DNA of 21,584 nucleotides, taken from assembly GCA_946626395.1 (NCBI GenBank), contig CAMOUF010000003.1:1-21584 (forward strand). The letters are read 5' to 3'. The notes under the pieces were generated by a model, which was given only the letters and a program-made list of their open reading frames with translations, ran no database searches and had not been told where the DNA came from. A program made the translations under genes and the position numbers. Source of the stretch: an uncultured Clostridia bacterium. GTDB lineage: Bacteria; Bacillota; Clostridia; Christensenellales; Aristaeellaceae. Numbering within the stretch: position 1 is the stretch's first letter; every line of letters begins with the position of its first letter. Of the stretch, positions 6,396 to 12,915 are shown one piece after another.

Positions 6396-7530
6396 AGCAT
6401 ACCTCCACCAAATGATGCTGCAATTGGGCCACGAAGGGCTGGTACGTTTCCGCCTCCGGTGTAAAGGTGGCCAGATACAGCCGGGCGCTGGGACCCATGC
6501 GGCGGATATGGCTCACCGCCTCCACGATCCTGGCGTTCAGCCTTGTGGTGATGATCACGGTGGCTCCGGTGCGGCGCATCCGGCGCAGCTCCAGATTCAG
6601 CACCCGGGCAAAGTCCTCCCCGCCCCCGAAGGGCTGCATGGCCAGCATTTCCTGGAGGAGAGCCAGGCCCTCGGCCTGGTCGGAGGCAAACTCGTTGGCC
6701 CGCTTTCCGTACATGGGCAGGCGGACCGGACTGCCGTCCTCCATCTGCATCCGGGCCACGGCCACGGCGGTTTCGCACAGGGCGTCCACCAGCTTTTCTT
6801 CTCCTTCGGGAACATTCTCTCCCCCCAGGGGGGTGTCGCAGTCCAGGAGGATCAGGGTGTCCGGCGGGGCGGGCGTCTCGAATCGGCGCACCAATATTTC
6901 CCTTTTCCGGGAAGATAATTTCCAATGGATGCGCTTCATGGCGTCCCCGGGCCGCCAGGGGCGCACGTCCTCCGGAGCGTTATAATCCTCCTGGCTGCGG
7001 GCCAGGGCCACGGAGCCGTCCTCACCCAGGGTCAGCCGGGGCTTTTCAATGTCAAAGGGCCGGGGCAGCACAGTGACCGCGCCTATGTTTTTCCCGATGC
7101 CCACGGGCATACGGAACAGGCCGAACAGGTCACAGACCTCCAGCCGCTTCACCCCTGCGTCAAACTGGCCCACGTGACGGGCCGGAACGGACAGGGTTTT
7201 GATACTGTTTTTCATCAGCCCTGTGGGAAATACATATTCTTCCTCCTGACCGCCATAGGAAAAAACCGCCTTCATGGGTCCCAGGGGCAAAGGGCAGCCG
7301 CAGCGGGCGCGGGCGGTGAGGGTGCATATTTCCCCCCGGGCGGCCTTTTCCGGCGTCAGGCGCTGATCGAAGGAAACGGAAAATAAAGCCCACAGGCAGC
7401 TTACCAGCCCGTACGCCAGCAGCAGCGCCAGCAGCAGCGCCATGTAGGCATACAGCGCGTTGCCCAGGGACAGGGCGCACAAGGCGCTGGTGATCAGGGC
7501 GGCCACGGCCGCCAGACCGCGGCCCGTCAT
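6379..7530 (-). CDS. DUF58 domain protein, membrane-anchored, vWA-like
   Basis: The 383-residue protein has two N-terminal membrane segments (about residues 5-25 and 28-50), a beta-rich region, and the DUF58 signature EDVRPWRPGDAMKRIHWKLS. A von Willebrand A-like half follows, with TLILLDCD as its first strand. DUF58 proteins are encoded beside MoxR ATPases and are thought to act with them in assembling or maturing envelope or protein complexes. The start ATG overlaps the moxR stop (ATGA), and the 3' end overlaps the transglutaminase gene by 17 nt, so the three are translationally coupled. Confidence 0.9.
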   Translation of the reverse strand: MTGRGLAAVAALITSALCALSLGNALYAYMALLLALLLAYGLVSCLWALFSVSFDQRLTPEKAARGEICTLTARARCGCPLPLGPMKAVFSYGGQEEEYVFPTGLMKNSIKTLSVPARHVGQFDAGVKRLEVCDLFGLFRMPVGIGKNIGAVTVLPRPFDIEKPRLTLGEDGSVALARSQEDYNAPEDVRPWRPGDAMKRIHWKLSSRKREILVRRFETPAPPDTLILLDCDTPLGGENVPEGEEKLVDALCETAVAVARMQMEDGSPVRLPMYGKRANEFASDQAEGLALLQEMLAMQPFGGGEDFARVLNLELRRMRRTGATVIITTRLNARIVEAVSHIRRMGPSARLYLATFTPEAETYQPFVAQLQHHLVEVCYVTPA

Positions 7531-8492
7531 GCGCGGCCCGCGGGCACCGGCACTGTTTCGATCAGCTGCTGCAAAAGCTGGGAAGCCGATATGCCCTTCA
7601 TCCGGGCCTCCGGGGTCAGAATCAGCCGGTGTGACAGCACCGGCAGCGCCATATGGCGGATATCATCAGGGAGCACATAGTCCCGTCCGGACAGAAGCGC
7701 GCAGGCCTGGGCCGCCCGCAAAAGGGCGATGGAGCCCCGGGGGGACGCCCCCAGCTGCAGGGCAGGATGATTTCTGGTGGCGGCCACGATGCTGGCCACG
7801 TAGTTGCGGGCCTCGGGGCTGGCGTAAATGGTGCCCAATTGCTCCTGCATGGACAGGATCTCCTCCGCCCCGCACACAGGGGACAGGGTCTGCATGGGGG
7901 TCACCTGGCCGGTGTACCTTTCCAGCATGTCCATTTCCTCTTCAATGGAGGGATAGCCCACGGAGACCTTTAAAAAGAACCGGTCCATCTGGGCCTCCGG
8001 CAGGGGATAAGTGCCCACGAAGTCCACCGGGTTCTGGGTGGCCATGACCATAAAGGGCCGGGGCAGGGTATGGGTCACCCCGTCCACGGTCACCTGCCCC
8101 TCCTCCATCACCTCCAGGAGGGAAGACTGGGTCTTGGGGCTGGTGCGGTTGATTTCGTCCGCCAGGATGATCTGGCTCATCACCGCTCCGGGCTTGAACT
8201 CCATTTCTCCGGTCTGGATATTCACCATGGTAAAGCCTGTCACATCGGAAGGCGTCACATCTGGGGTAAACTGGATGCGCTTGAAGCTGCACTGGAGGGA
8301 CTTGGCCAGGGCCGCGGCCATGGTGGTCTTCCCCACCCCAGGCACGTCCTCGATAAGCACATGGCCCCGGCAGATCAGCGCGATGAGCATCAGCTCGATG
8401 GCGTCGTCTTTGCCCACGATCACCCGGCGGATGTTCTGCTGCAGGGCGTAAATCAGGGGCCGGGTCTGGGCGGAAACAGAAGCGGATTGCAT
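7527..8492 (-). CDS. MoxR-family AAA+ ATPase
   Basis: The 321-residue cytoplasmic ATPase shows Walker A GVGKTT (52-57), Walker B IILADE (108-113), sensor-1 region MVMATQNP, the MoxR-typical TYPLPEAQMDRF, and the sensor-2 region GASPRGSIALLRAAQA. MoxR ATPases act as chaperones, usually with vWA-domain partners. Here the partner is presumably the overlapping DUF58 gene, with the transglutaminase third. The start ATG 8492 has AAAGGAG 10 nt upstream. The operon promoter appears to lie about 240 nt upstream (8732-8760), giving a long leader that contains a dispersed repeat. Confidence 0.93.
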   Translation of the reverse strand: MQSASVSAQTRPLIYALQQNIRRVIVGKDDAIELMLIALICRGHVLIEDVPGVGKTTMAAALAKSLQCSFKRIQFTPDVTPSDVTGFTMVNIQTGEMEFKPGAVMSQIILADEINRTSPKTQSSLLEVMEEGQVTVDGVTHTLPRPFMVMATQNPVDFVGTYPLPEAQMDRFFLKVSVGYPSIEEEMDMLERYTGQVTPMQTLSPVCGAEEILSMQEQLGTIYASPEARNYVASIVAATRNHPALQLGASPRGSIALLRAAQACALLSGRDYVLPDDIRHMALPVLSHRLILTPEARMKGISASQLLQQLIETVPVPAGRA

Positions 8493-8534
8493 TTTTAAGC
8501 AGTCTCCTTTTTTAGAAGTTCTAAGTTCTAAGAT

Positions 8535-8713
8535 AATAAGGCATTAGGCAATAGGCATTAGGCATTAGGACGAGAGTGGAGATGGCAGCGTGCAGAGAAT
8601 ATAGCCGGACACCAAAAGCGGAGCAAAGCTTGGAAAAGCGAAAATATCTGAACACTTTGATTGAAGCTATTAACTCCTCACTCCTAACTCCTCACTCCTA
8701 ATTCCTAACTCCT
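8535..8713 (+). repeat. Dispersed intergenic repeat, copy A
   Basis: The copy starts with tandem GCATTAG-type heptamers (8540-8569), continues with a core containing TGCAGAGAATATAGCCGGA (8591-8609) and GCGGAGCAAAGCTTGGAAAA, and ends in tandem 7-mers ACTCCTA/ACTCCTC (8671-8713). Copy B carries the same order of parts in inverted orientation, and copies C and D share pieces. It lies in the predicted leader of moxR. Confidence 0.7.
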
Positions 8714-8731
8714 CCCTGAACGCCATGTATC

Positions 8732-8760
8732 ATTATACCAAAGGAAAGCGGGAAATGCAA
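8732..8760 (-). promoter_or_regulatory. Probable promoter of the moxR operon
   Basis: On the minus strand TTGCAT (8760-8755) is followed after 17 nt by a perfect TATAAT (8737-8732). No gene on that strand lies closer than moxR, so the transcript would have a leader of about 235 nt through repeat copy A. Confidence 0.55.
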
Positions 8761-8836
8761 CAAAAGCCGACACAGACACGTAACAAACCTGAAATAATTT
8801 ACAATTTCCCGGGTATTTTTCCTTTGGAAAAAGGGG

Positions 8837-8865
8837 TTTACAGCGGAAGAAATTCATTATATAAT
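8837..8865 (+). promoter_or_regulatory. Promoter of yajC
   Basis: TTTACA (8837-8842) is followed after 17 nt by a perfect TATAAT (8860-8865), about 57 nt ahead of the yajC start codon. A 7-bp inverted repeat (TTTTTCC-TTT-GGAAAAA, 8816-8832) lies directly upstream. Confidence 0.75.
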
Positions 8866-8921
8866 AGGGGACGTACAATCAAGAATAACGTACAAGAAAT
8901 TTGAAAGGCGGTATTACACCC

Positions 8922-9347
8922 ATGATCATGGATTGGCTGTTTGGCATTTCCCCCGCCCTGGCGGAAGCCGCGGGCACTGCTGCCGCGGGTACGGCTGCCG
9001 CAGGCACGACGGCTGCCGGAGAAGTGCCGGAGATTTCTCCCCTGGCTGCGATTTTGCAGATGGTGCTTCCCCTGGTGCTGATGGGCCTGGTGTTCTATTT
9101 CATGCTCATCCGTCCCCAGCGGAAGAAGGACAAGCAGGTCAAGGAAATGCTGAATAACTTAAAGTCCGGCGATCGGATCACCACCATCGGCGGCATCTAT
9201 GGCACCATCACCTCCATCAAGGACGACACCATCACTCTGGCTGTTGGCCAGAAGGGCGGCGCCCCCATGGAAATGACCGTTGCCCGCTGGGCCATCCGTC
9301 AGGTGGAAGAAGTGACGGTGGAAAACGAGGGCGAAATTCTGGCATAA
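8922..9347 (+). CDS. yajC: YajC, Sec translocase accessory membrane protein
   Basis: The 141-residue protein has one transmembrane segment (about 43-63), the YajC signature YFMLIRPQRKKDK (59-71), and the basic/beta domain with LNNLKSGDRITTIGGIYGTI. YajC associates with SecDF and stimulates protein export. Upstream of the membrane helix is an unusual low-complexity Ala/Gly/Thr stretch (about residues 17-33, GTAAAGTAAAGTT). The ATG at 8922 is chosen because AAAGGCGG precedes it and the short hydrophobic N-terminus fits; a TTG at 8901 would overlap that ribosome site. No secD or secF follows; the gene is monocistronic with a terminator at 9383-9431. Confidence 0.92.
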   Translation: MIMDWLFGISPALAEAAGTAAAGTAAAGTTAAGEVPEISPLAAILQMVLPLVLMGLVFYFMLIRPQRKKDKQVKEMLNNLKSGDRITTIGGIYGTITSIKDDTITLAVGQKGGAPMEMTVARWAIRQVEEVTVENEGEILA

Positions 9348-9382
9348 TCCCTGCCTCCTTCGCATATTCAACAATCAGAAAG

Positions 9383-9431
9383 CCCATGGGCCAGCGGCCT
9401 GAAAAGAGCGCTGGAGCATGGGACTTTTTTT
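9383..9431 (+). terminator. Intrinsic terminator of yajC
   Basis: CCCATG (9383-9388) pairs with CATGGG (9417-9422), and an inner CCAGCG/CGCTGG stem extends it. Seven T residues follow (9425-9431). Confidence 0.85.
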
Positions 9432-9445
9432 AAACAGTGTATAAT

Positions 9446-9598
9446 CAGTGAGGAGTTAGGAGTGAGGAGTTAGGAGTTAATAGTTGGACAACAACAACAA
9501 CGAAAGAGTTCAGTTAATTCAGCTTTTTCCAAGTTTGGCTCCGCTCCCTGTATCCGGCTATATTCTCTGCACTCTGAGTTCTTCACTCTGAACACTCG
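9446..9598 (-). repeat. Dispersed intergenic repeat, copy B (inverted)
   Basis: Read on the minus strand it has the core TGCAGAGAATATAGCCGGA (9571-9553), then GCGGAGCCAAACTTGGAAAA and an end of tandem ACTCCTA/ACTCCTC heptamers (9446-9479). The 19-bp core is identical to copy A. It fills the space between the yajC terminator and mntP. Confidence 0.7.
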
Positions 9599-9641
9599 TT
9601 TTCTTCTTGTCTTCTTATCATTTCTTCGCCTGAGGTGTTGT

Positions 9642-10199
9642 ATGAGTTTCTTTTCTTTACTGCTGCTGGCCGTGGGGCTGTCCATGGATGCGTTCGCCGT
9701 GGCCGTTTGCAAGGGCCTGGCGCTGAAAAAAATCAATCTGGGCCACGCCCTGATCGTGGGCCTGTGGTTCGGGGGATTCCAGGCGCTGATGCCCCTGATT
9801 GGCTATTTCCTGGGAGCCCAGTTCAAGGACGCCATCAACGCCTACGCCCATTGGATCGCCTTCGGGCTGCTGACCCTGATTGGCAGCAACATGATCCGGG
9901 AGGCGGTGTTTGACAAGGACGAGCCGGAAACGGACAGCGCCCTGTCGGTTCGCTCCATGCTGCCCCTGGCGGTGGCCACCAGCATCGACGCTCTGGCCGT
10001 TGGGGTGACCTTCGCGTTTTTGGAGGTAAACATTTACCGCTCCATCCTGCTCATCGGCGTTACCACCTGTCTTCTGTCCATGGCCGGGGTGAAGGCGGGC
10101 AGCCTGTTCGGAGCCAAATATGAGCGCAAGGCGGAAATCCTGGGCGGGGTCATCCTGATCCTGCTGGGCGTACATACGCTGATCGAGCATCTCTTATGA
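9642..10199 (+). CDS. mntP: MntP, manganese efflux pump
   Basis: The 185-residue protein has six hydrophobic segments and the duplicated MntP motif: SMDAFAVAV near residue 16 and SIDALAVGVTFAF near residue 116, the conserved acidic residues in membrane helices. MntP exports Mn2+ from the cytoplasm. The start ATG has TGAGGTG 5 nt upstream. A yybP-ykoY manganese riboswitch, frequent upstream of such genes, is not visible; the upstream space is taken by repeat copy B. No clear terminator follows. Confidence 0.95.
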   Translation: MSFFSLLLLAVGLSMDAFAVAVCKGLALKKINLGHALIVGLWFGGFQALMPLIGYFLGAQFKDAINAYAHWIAFGLLTLIGSNMIREAVFDKDEPETDSALSVRSMLPLAVATSIDALAVGVTFAFLEVNIYRSILLIGVTTCLLSMAGVKAGSLFGAKYERKAEILGGVILILLGVHTLIEHLL

Positions 10200-10218
10200 A
10201 GCAAAAAGGCAATTGGGA

Positions 10219-10380
10219 TGAGGACGAGAGTTTAGCGTGCAGAGTACAGGGTGCATATAATAATAGTCGCACATAAGAAACGGCGCAAGACTTGGAACAC
10301 TATTAACTCCTCATTCCTCACTCCTAACTCCTCACTGATTTAACTCCTCACTCCTAACTCTTTTCGCCTCCTCACTCCGA
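10219..10380 (+). repeat. Dispersed intergenic repeat, copy C
   Basis: It has GACGAGAG and AGCGTGCAGAG in common with copy A, a diverged middle, CTTGGAA near 10291 (copy A has CTTGGAAAA), and then two blocks of ACTCCTA/ACTCCTC/ATTCCTC heptamers (10303-10336 and 10341-10360). It lies between the convergent genes mntP and the SpoIIR-like gene. Confidence 0.6.
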
Positions 10381-10392
10381 ACTGATTATCCC

Positions 10393-10857
10393 CTAAAGAA
10401 GCTTCCATCCGATCAGGCGAAAAAGCCATTCCAAAAAGGGCCATTCAAACGCCGTTTCCCCGCCCGGCTCCCCGTCCCCCTCGATTTGGGCCAGGCGCAG
10501 GGAATCCTGATACAAAAGACCCCAGCAGTTATGCCCCTTTCCCTCTCCCAAGGTGATATACAGGGTGAGGGCGGAGGGCATTTTTTCATGAGGCTGCCAG
10601 GACCTGAGCTCCACCCGGCACGCTCCAACGGCCGCGTTCACCGCTTCCGTGATCCGGGGCAGCGCCTGTTCCAAATCCTCGGGATTGTCCGGGCAGGTCC
10701 GCAGCGTCGCCTCCCGGGCCCGGAGCTTTTCCTCCTGAGCGGCGGGGCTATCGTCCCGGGCGACGACCCGGTAATACATGGCTTCCTCCGCCTCCCCGCT
10801 CACGCCCAGGGAAAGCAGCCAAAGCAGCGCCAGACACAGCGCCTGCATATGTTTCAT
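10393..10857 (-). CDS. SpoIIR-like secreted sporulation protein, short and divergent
   Basis: The protein (154 residues) has a signal peptide (MKHMQALCLALLWLLSLGVSG) and the two SpoIIR landmarks: YYRVVARDDSPAAQEEKLRARE (compare the family's RVxAxSDxxxDQxxKxxVRD) and LTLYITLGEGKGHNCWGLLY (family: GEGKGHNWWCVLFPP). SpoIIR is secreted from the forespore and activates SpoIIGA, which processes pro-sigma-E. This copy is shorter than usual, lacks the WWCVLFPPLC stretch and keeps few Cys, so function is uncertain. The start at 10857 is preferred because AAAGGAG lies 9 nt upstream; the ATG at 10863 would be only 3 nt from it. It ends in TAG. Confidence 0.65.
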   Translation of the reverse strand: MKHMQALCLALLWLLSLGVSGEAEEAMYYRVVARDDSPAAQEEKLRAREATLRTCPDNPEDLEQALPRITEAVNAAVGACRVELRSWQPHEKMPSALTLYITLGEGKGHNCWGLLYQDSLRLAQIEGDGEPGGETAFEWPFLEWLFRLIGWKLL

Positions 10858-10863
10858 TTTCAT

Positions 10864-11119
10864 CCTCTCCTTTCCCCTTCAGGATGCCCGGAATATGGAA
10901 ATCCTATGACTGCTGAATACAGGAAGCAGAGCGGGGCAGAGTGTACAGGGTACAGGGTTCAGCGTACAGATGATATTGTCGGACACGGAGAACAAAGCTG
11001 AATTTGACACAAGAAGAGCCTCTGAGCTCTCACCGTTAAGCCCTCTTTCTCGGGGCCAGCCATGAACCCCTCACCCCGAGACGCCAGGCAGACAATTTAC
11101 CCTCCCGCAAATTTCAAGC
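10864..11119. other. Intergenic stretch with repeat and hairpin, no gene
   Basis: I see no supported gene. It holds repeat copy D and an inverted repeat TCTCGGGG (11048-11055)/CCCCGAGA (11074-11081), neither matching an RNA family I recognise. Confidence 0.5.
10935..11004 (+). repeat. Dispersed repeat, partial copy D
   Basis: GGCAGAG, TACAGGGT (twice), TCGGACAC, GGAGAACAAAGCTGAATT match parts of copies A to C in the same order. The heptamer tails are missing. It lies upstream of the SpoIIR-like gene. Confidence 0.4.
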
Positions 11120-11148
11120 TTGACAGACCGGGAAAAAGTCATTATAAT
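11120..11148 (+). promoter_or_regulatory. Consensus promoter of tRNA-Leu
   Basis: TTGACA (11120-11125), a 17-nt spacer and TATAAT (11143-11148) match the housekeeping sigma consensus perfectly. The tRNA starts 24 nt after the -10 box. Confidence 0.9.
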
Positions 11149-11172
11149 AGATAAGCAATTGTTGGTTGCCAT

Positions 11173-11257
11173 GCCGGCGTGATGGAATTGGCAGACGTGA
11201 CGGACTCAAAATCCGTTGAGCTAATCACTCGTGTGGGTTCGAGTCCCACCGCCGGCA
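11173..11257 (+). tRNA. tRNA-Leu (anticodon CAA)
   Basis: The gene forms a class II cloverleaf. The acceptor arm is GCCGGCG/CGCCGGC with discriminator A11257. The D region is TGGAATTGGCAGAC, the anticodon stem ACGGA/TCCGT has loop CTCAAAA giving CAA, then a variable arm of tRNA-Leu size and the T arm TGGGTTCGAGTCCCA. It reads UUG. The CCA end is not encoded. Confidence 0.95.
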
Positions 11258-11264
11258 TAAAACG

Positions 11265-11297
11265 AGAAGCCTTGAAAATCAAGGCTTCTTTCATTTT
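11265..11297 (+). terminator. Terminator of tRNA-Leu
   Basis: AGAAGCCTTG (11265-11274) and CAAGGCTTCT (11280-11289) form a perfect 10-bp stem with loop AAAAT, followed by TTCATTTT. Confidence 0.9.
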
Positions 11298-11411
11298 ATC
11301 CTTATGGCACAAAGGTTTCAGAGGGTTATATTTGATAAAATACATCCCAGATTTGGAGATAAAATACCACGTTTGGGAGGATTATATGACACGAAACTAA
11401 AAACCACATTG
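11298..11411. other. AT-rich intergenic DNA with an orphan ribosome site
   Basis: No gene is supported. GGGAGGATTAT followed by ATG (11385) is an excellent ribosome site, but the frame closes after four codons (ATG ACA CGA AAC TAA). The MITE-like element begins 14 nt later. It may be the 5' remnant of a gene. Confidence 0.35.
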
Positions 11412-11516
11412 TGTAGGGGCGGATATCATCCGCCCGAAAAAACTGGCATTACGAATGCTGGAATAGCAAGTACATGAAACGATGATCTTTAGCGGGCGGA
11501 GATAAACGCCCCTACA
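11412..11516. mobile_element. MITE-like element, 105 bp with terminal inverted repeats
   Basis: The ends TGTAGGGGCG and CGCCCCTACA are perfect 10-bp inverted repeats. With small gaps the similarity extends to about 25 bp per end (left GGATATCATCCGCCCG, right complement TTTATCTCCGCCCG). The left end also folds on itself (GGGCGGAT-ATC-ATCCGCCC). It is non-coding, with an interior of about 55 bp. I see no clear target-site duplication. Confidence 0.65.
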
Positions 11517-11581
11517 TTTTTCCGTGGATTTGCAGCGTGCTGTTTTCGTAAGCGATTGCCCTGAATTACTTGGAATTTCGG

Positions 11582-11610
11582 TTGCAAAAGGAGCACGTTT
11601 GCAGTATAAT
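11582..11610 (+). promoter_or_regulatory. Promoter of the membrane protein-rsuA-rsmC-patB-pepV operon
   Basis: TTGCAA (11582-11587), a 17-nt spacer and a perfect TATAAT (11605-11610) lie about 50 nt ahead of the start codon at 11659. Confidence 0.65.
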
Positions 11611-11658
11611 GAAATATGTTGAATCTTCATGCGTACAAACACGGGAGGGGTAAGAAAC

Positions 11659-12915
11659 ATGAGCGAAAGCAGCGAACGGGTATCCATCGGCAAAATTGCG
11701 CGAAAGGGCATCAGGCGGAGCTTTGACGAAATCAGCACGGTGGCCATCGTTCAGATTTTGCTTCGGCTGGCGGCGCTGGCCCCCATGCTGCTGTCCAAGA
11801 TGCTGGGCGGCAAGCTGCCCGATGAACTGGCCATCGCCGGATGCGTGGTCATCTATATTTTCGCGGTGATCCCCATGCGGTTCTGGGCCCGGCAGAAAAT
11901 GCGCCGGGTCTATTACAGCCGCAGCGCCCATTCCAGAAAAAAGAACGTTTACTCTACCTGGCTTAAAACCGGCCTGCTGCGCTATCTCCGGGGCATTCTG
12001 TGGGGGCTGCCTTTCCTGGCCTGCATGGGGTATTTCACCATTGCCCGAAAAATCCTGGACGTGCATACCTTTAATATACCCATCCATTGGCTGATCGAAA
12101 GGCTGAACGGAAAAGCCACCCTGGCTTATCTGATCATCGCGGGCGTGCTTTTGCTGTTTGCGCTTCTGTTTGCTTACGGCTGGTGGCGGGATCTGCCCTT
12201 TGAATATTTGCCCGTTCGCTCCATCGGCACGAAAAAGACCCTGCATTGGAGCCGCCGCATTCTCAAAAAGCACCGGGGCGAAATGCGGAAAAACACCTTC
12301 GTCAACGCGCTTTTATCCATTCCCGCCTGGGTGGGCTTTGCCGCCGTGCTGGCCCTGTACGCCATGAAGAGCGTGAATTTTTCCCTGAACATAGAATTGG
12401 TGCTGCGGCAGCTGCTCAAGCTGCTCAATGAAAAGGTGCCCCAGGTGGTGCTGCTGGAGCTGCTGGCGGTGTTCGCCGTGCTGTATCTGCCCCTGTGCGT
12501 ATACCGCAAGTCCCGCAACGCGGCGCTGATGGGCAGGCTGATCCGCTCCAAAGAACATTCCTCCTCCGGCAGCGAACACACCCATGAAGAAGAAACCGCC
12601 AAGGATAACACGGCCGTGCTGGAAGCCAAGCGGCAGAAGATCGCCAAGTGGGAAGAGAATTTAGCGGCCCAGGAGCAAAAGGCCCGGGAAGAAAAGGAAG
12701 CGCCCGCGCCCGAGGAAAAAGAAGCGCCTGCGGAAAAGGACGAAAAAGCGGACGAAAAAACAGACGAAAAAGCCCTGGAAAAGCAAAAAGAGCAGGAGGC
12801 CTTTGAAGAAAAGCGCCGCCAGTTTGAAGAAGAAAAAGAGCGGTACGAGGCCCTGCGCAAGCAGTTTGAGCAGGAGCAGGAAAAGCACGACGCCTTCCAG
12901 CAGGATCAGAAATGA
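11659..12915 (+). CDS. Polytopic membrane protein with long charged coiled-coil tail, unknown function
   Basis: I do not recognise a family for this 418-residue protein. It has a basic N-terminus (RKGIRRSFDEI) and about six hydrophobic segments within residues 25-290 (for example MLLSKMLGG...AIAGCVVIYIFAVI, LAYLIIAGVLLLFALLFAYGW, LLELLAVFAVLYLPLCVY). From about residue 300 to the end it is a highly charged Glu/Lys/Ala-rich tail with EKDEKADEKTDEKALEKQK and RRQFEEEKERYEALRKQFEQ, which should form a cytoplasmic coiled coil. The ATG at 11659 has GGGAGGGG 8 nt upstream; an earlier in-frame ATG at 11629 lacks a ribosome site. The gene is first in an operon with rRNA modification genes and overlaps rsuA by 4 nt. 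A role in envelope organisation would be a guess. Confidence 0.8.
   Translation: MSESSERVSIGKIARKGIRRSFDEISTVAIVQILLRLAALAPMLLSKMLGGKLPDELAIAGCVVIYIFAVIPMRFWARQKMRRVYYSRSAHSRKKNVYSTWLKTGLLRYLRGILWGLPFLACMGYFTIARKILDVHTFNIPIHWLIERLNGKATLAYLIIAGVLLLFALLFAYGWWRDLPFEYLPVRSIGTKKTLHWSRRILKKHRGEMRKNTFVNALLSIPAWVGFAAVLALYAMKSVNFSLNIELVLRQLLKLLNEKVPQVVLLELLAVFAVLYLPLCVYRKSRNAALMGRLIRSKEHSSSGSEHTHEEETAKDNTAVLEAKRQKIAKWEENLAAQEQKAREEKEAPAPEEKEAPAEKDEKADEKTDEKALEKQKEQEAFEEKRRQFEEEKERYEALRKQFEQEQEKHDAFQQDQK

Noticed and set aside
8671..8713. Possible CRISPR array
   Set aside because: The 7-bp units are contiguous with no spacers and there are no cas genes; they are tandem repeat tails of a dispersed element.
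9432..9641. yybP-ykoY manganese riboswitch ahead of mntP
   Set aside because: Expected from the family, but the space is filled by repeat copy B and I see no matching conserved motif.
10903..10950. Sigma-F promoter for the SpoIIR-like gene
   Set aside because: A GTATT-like element is present, but the spacing to a GG-type -10 box does not fit.
11048..11081. Riboswitch or small RNA between the SpoIIR-like gene and the tRNA
   Set aside because: Only an 8-bp inverted repeat is visible and no known RNA motif; too little to call.
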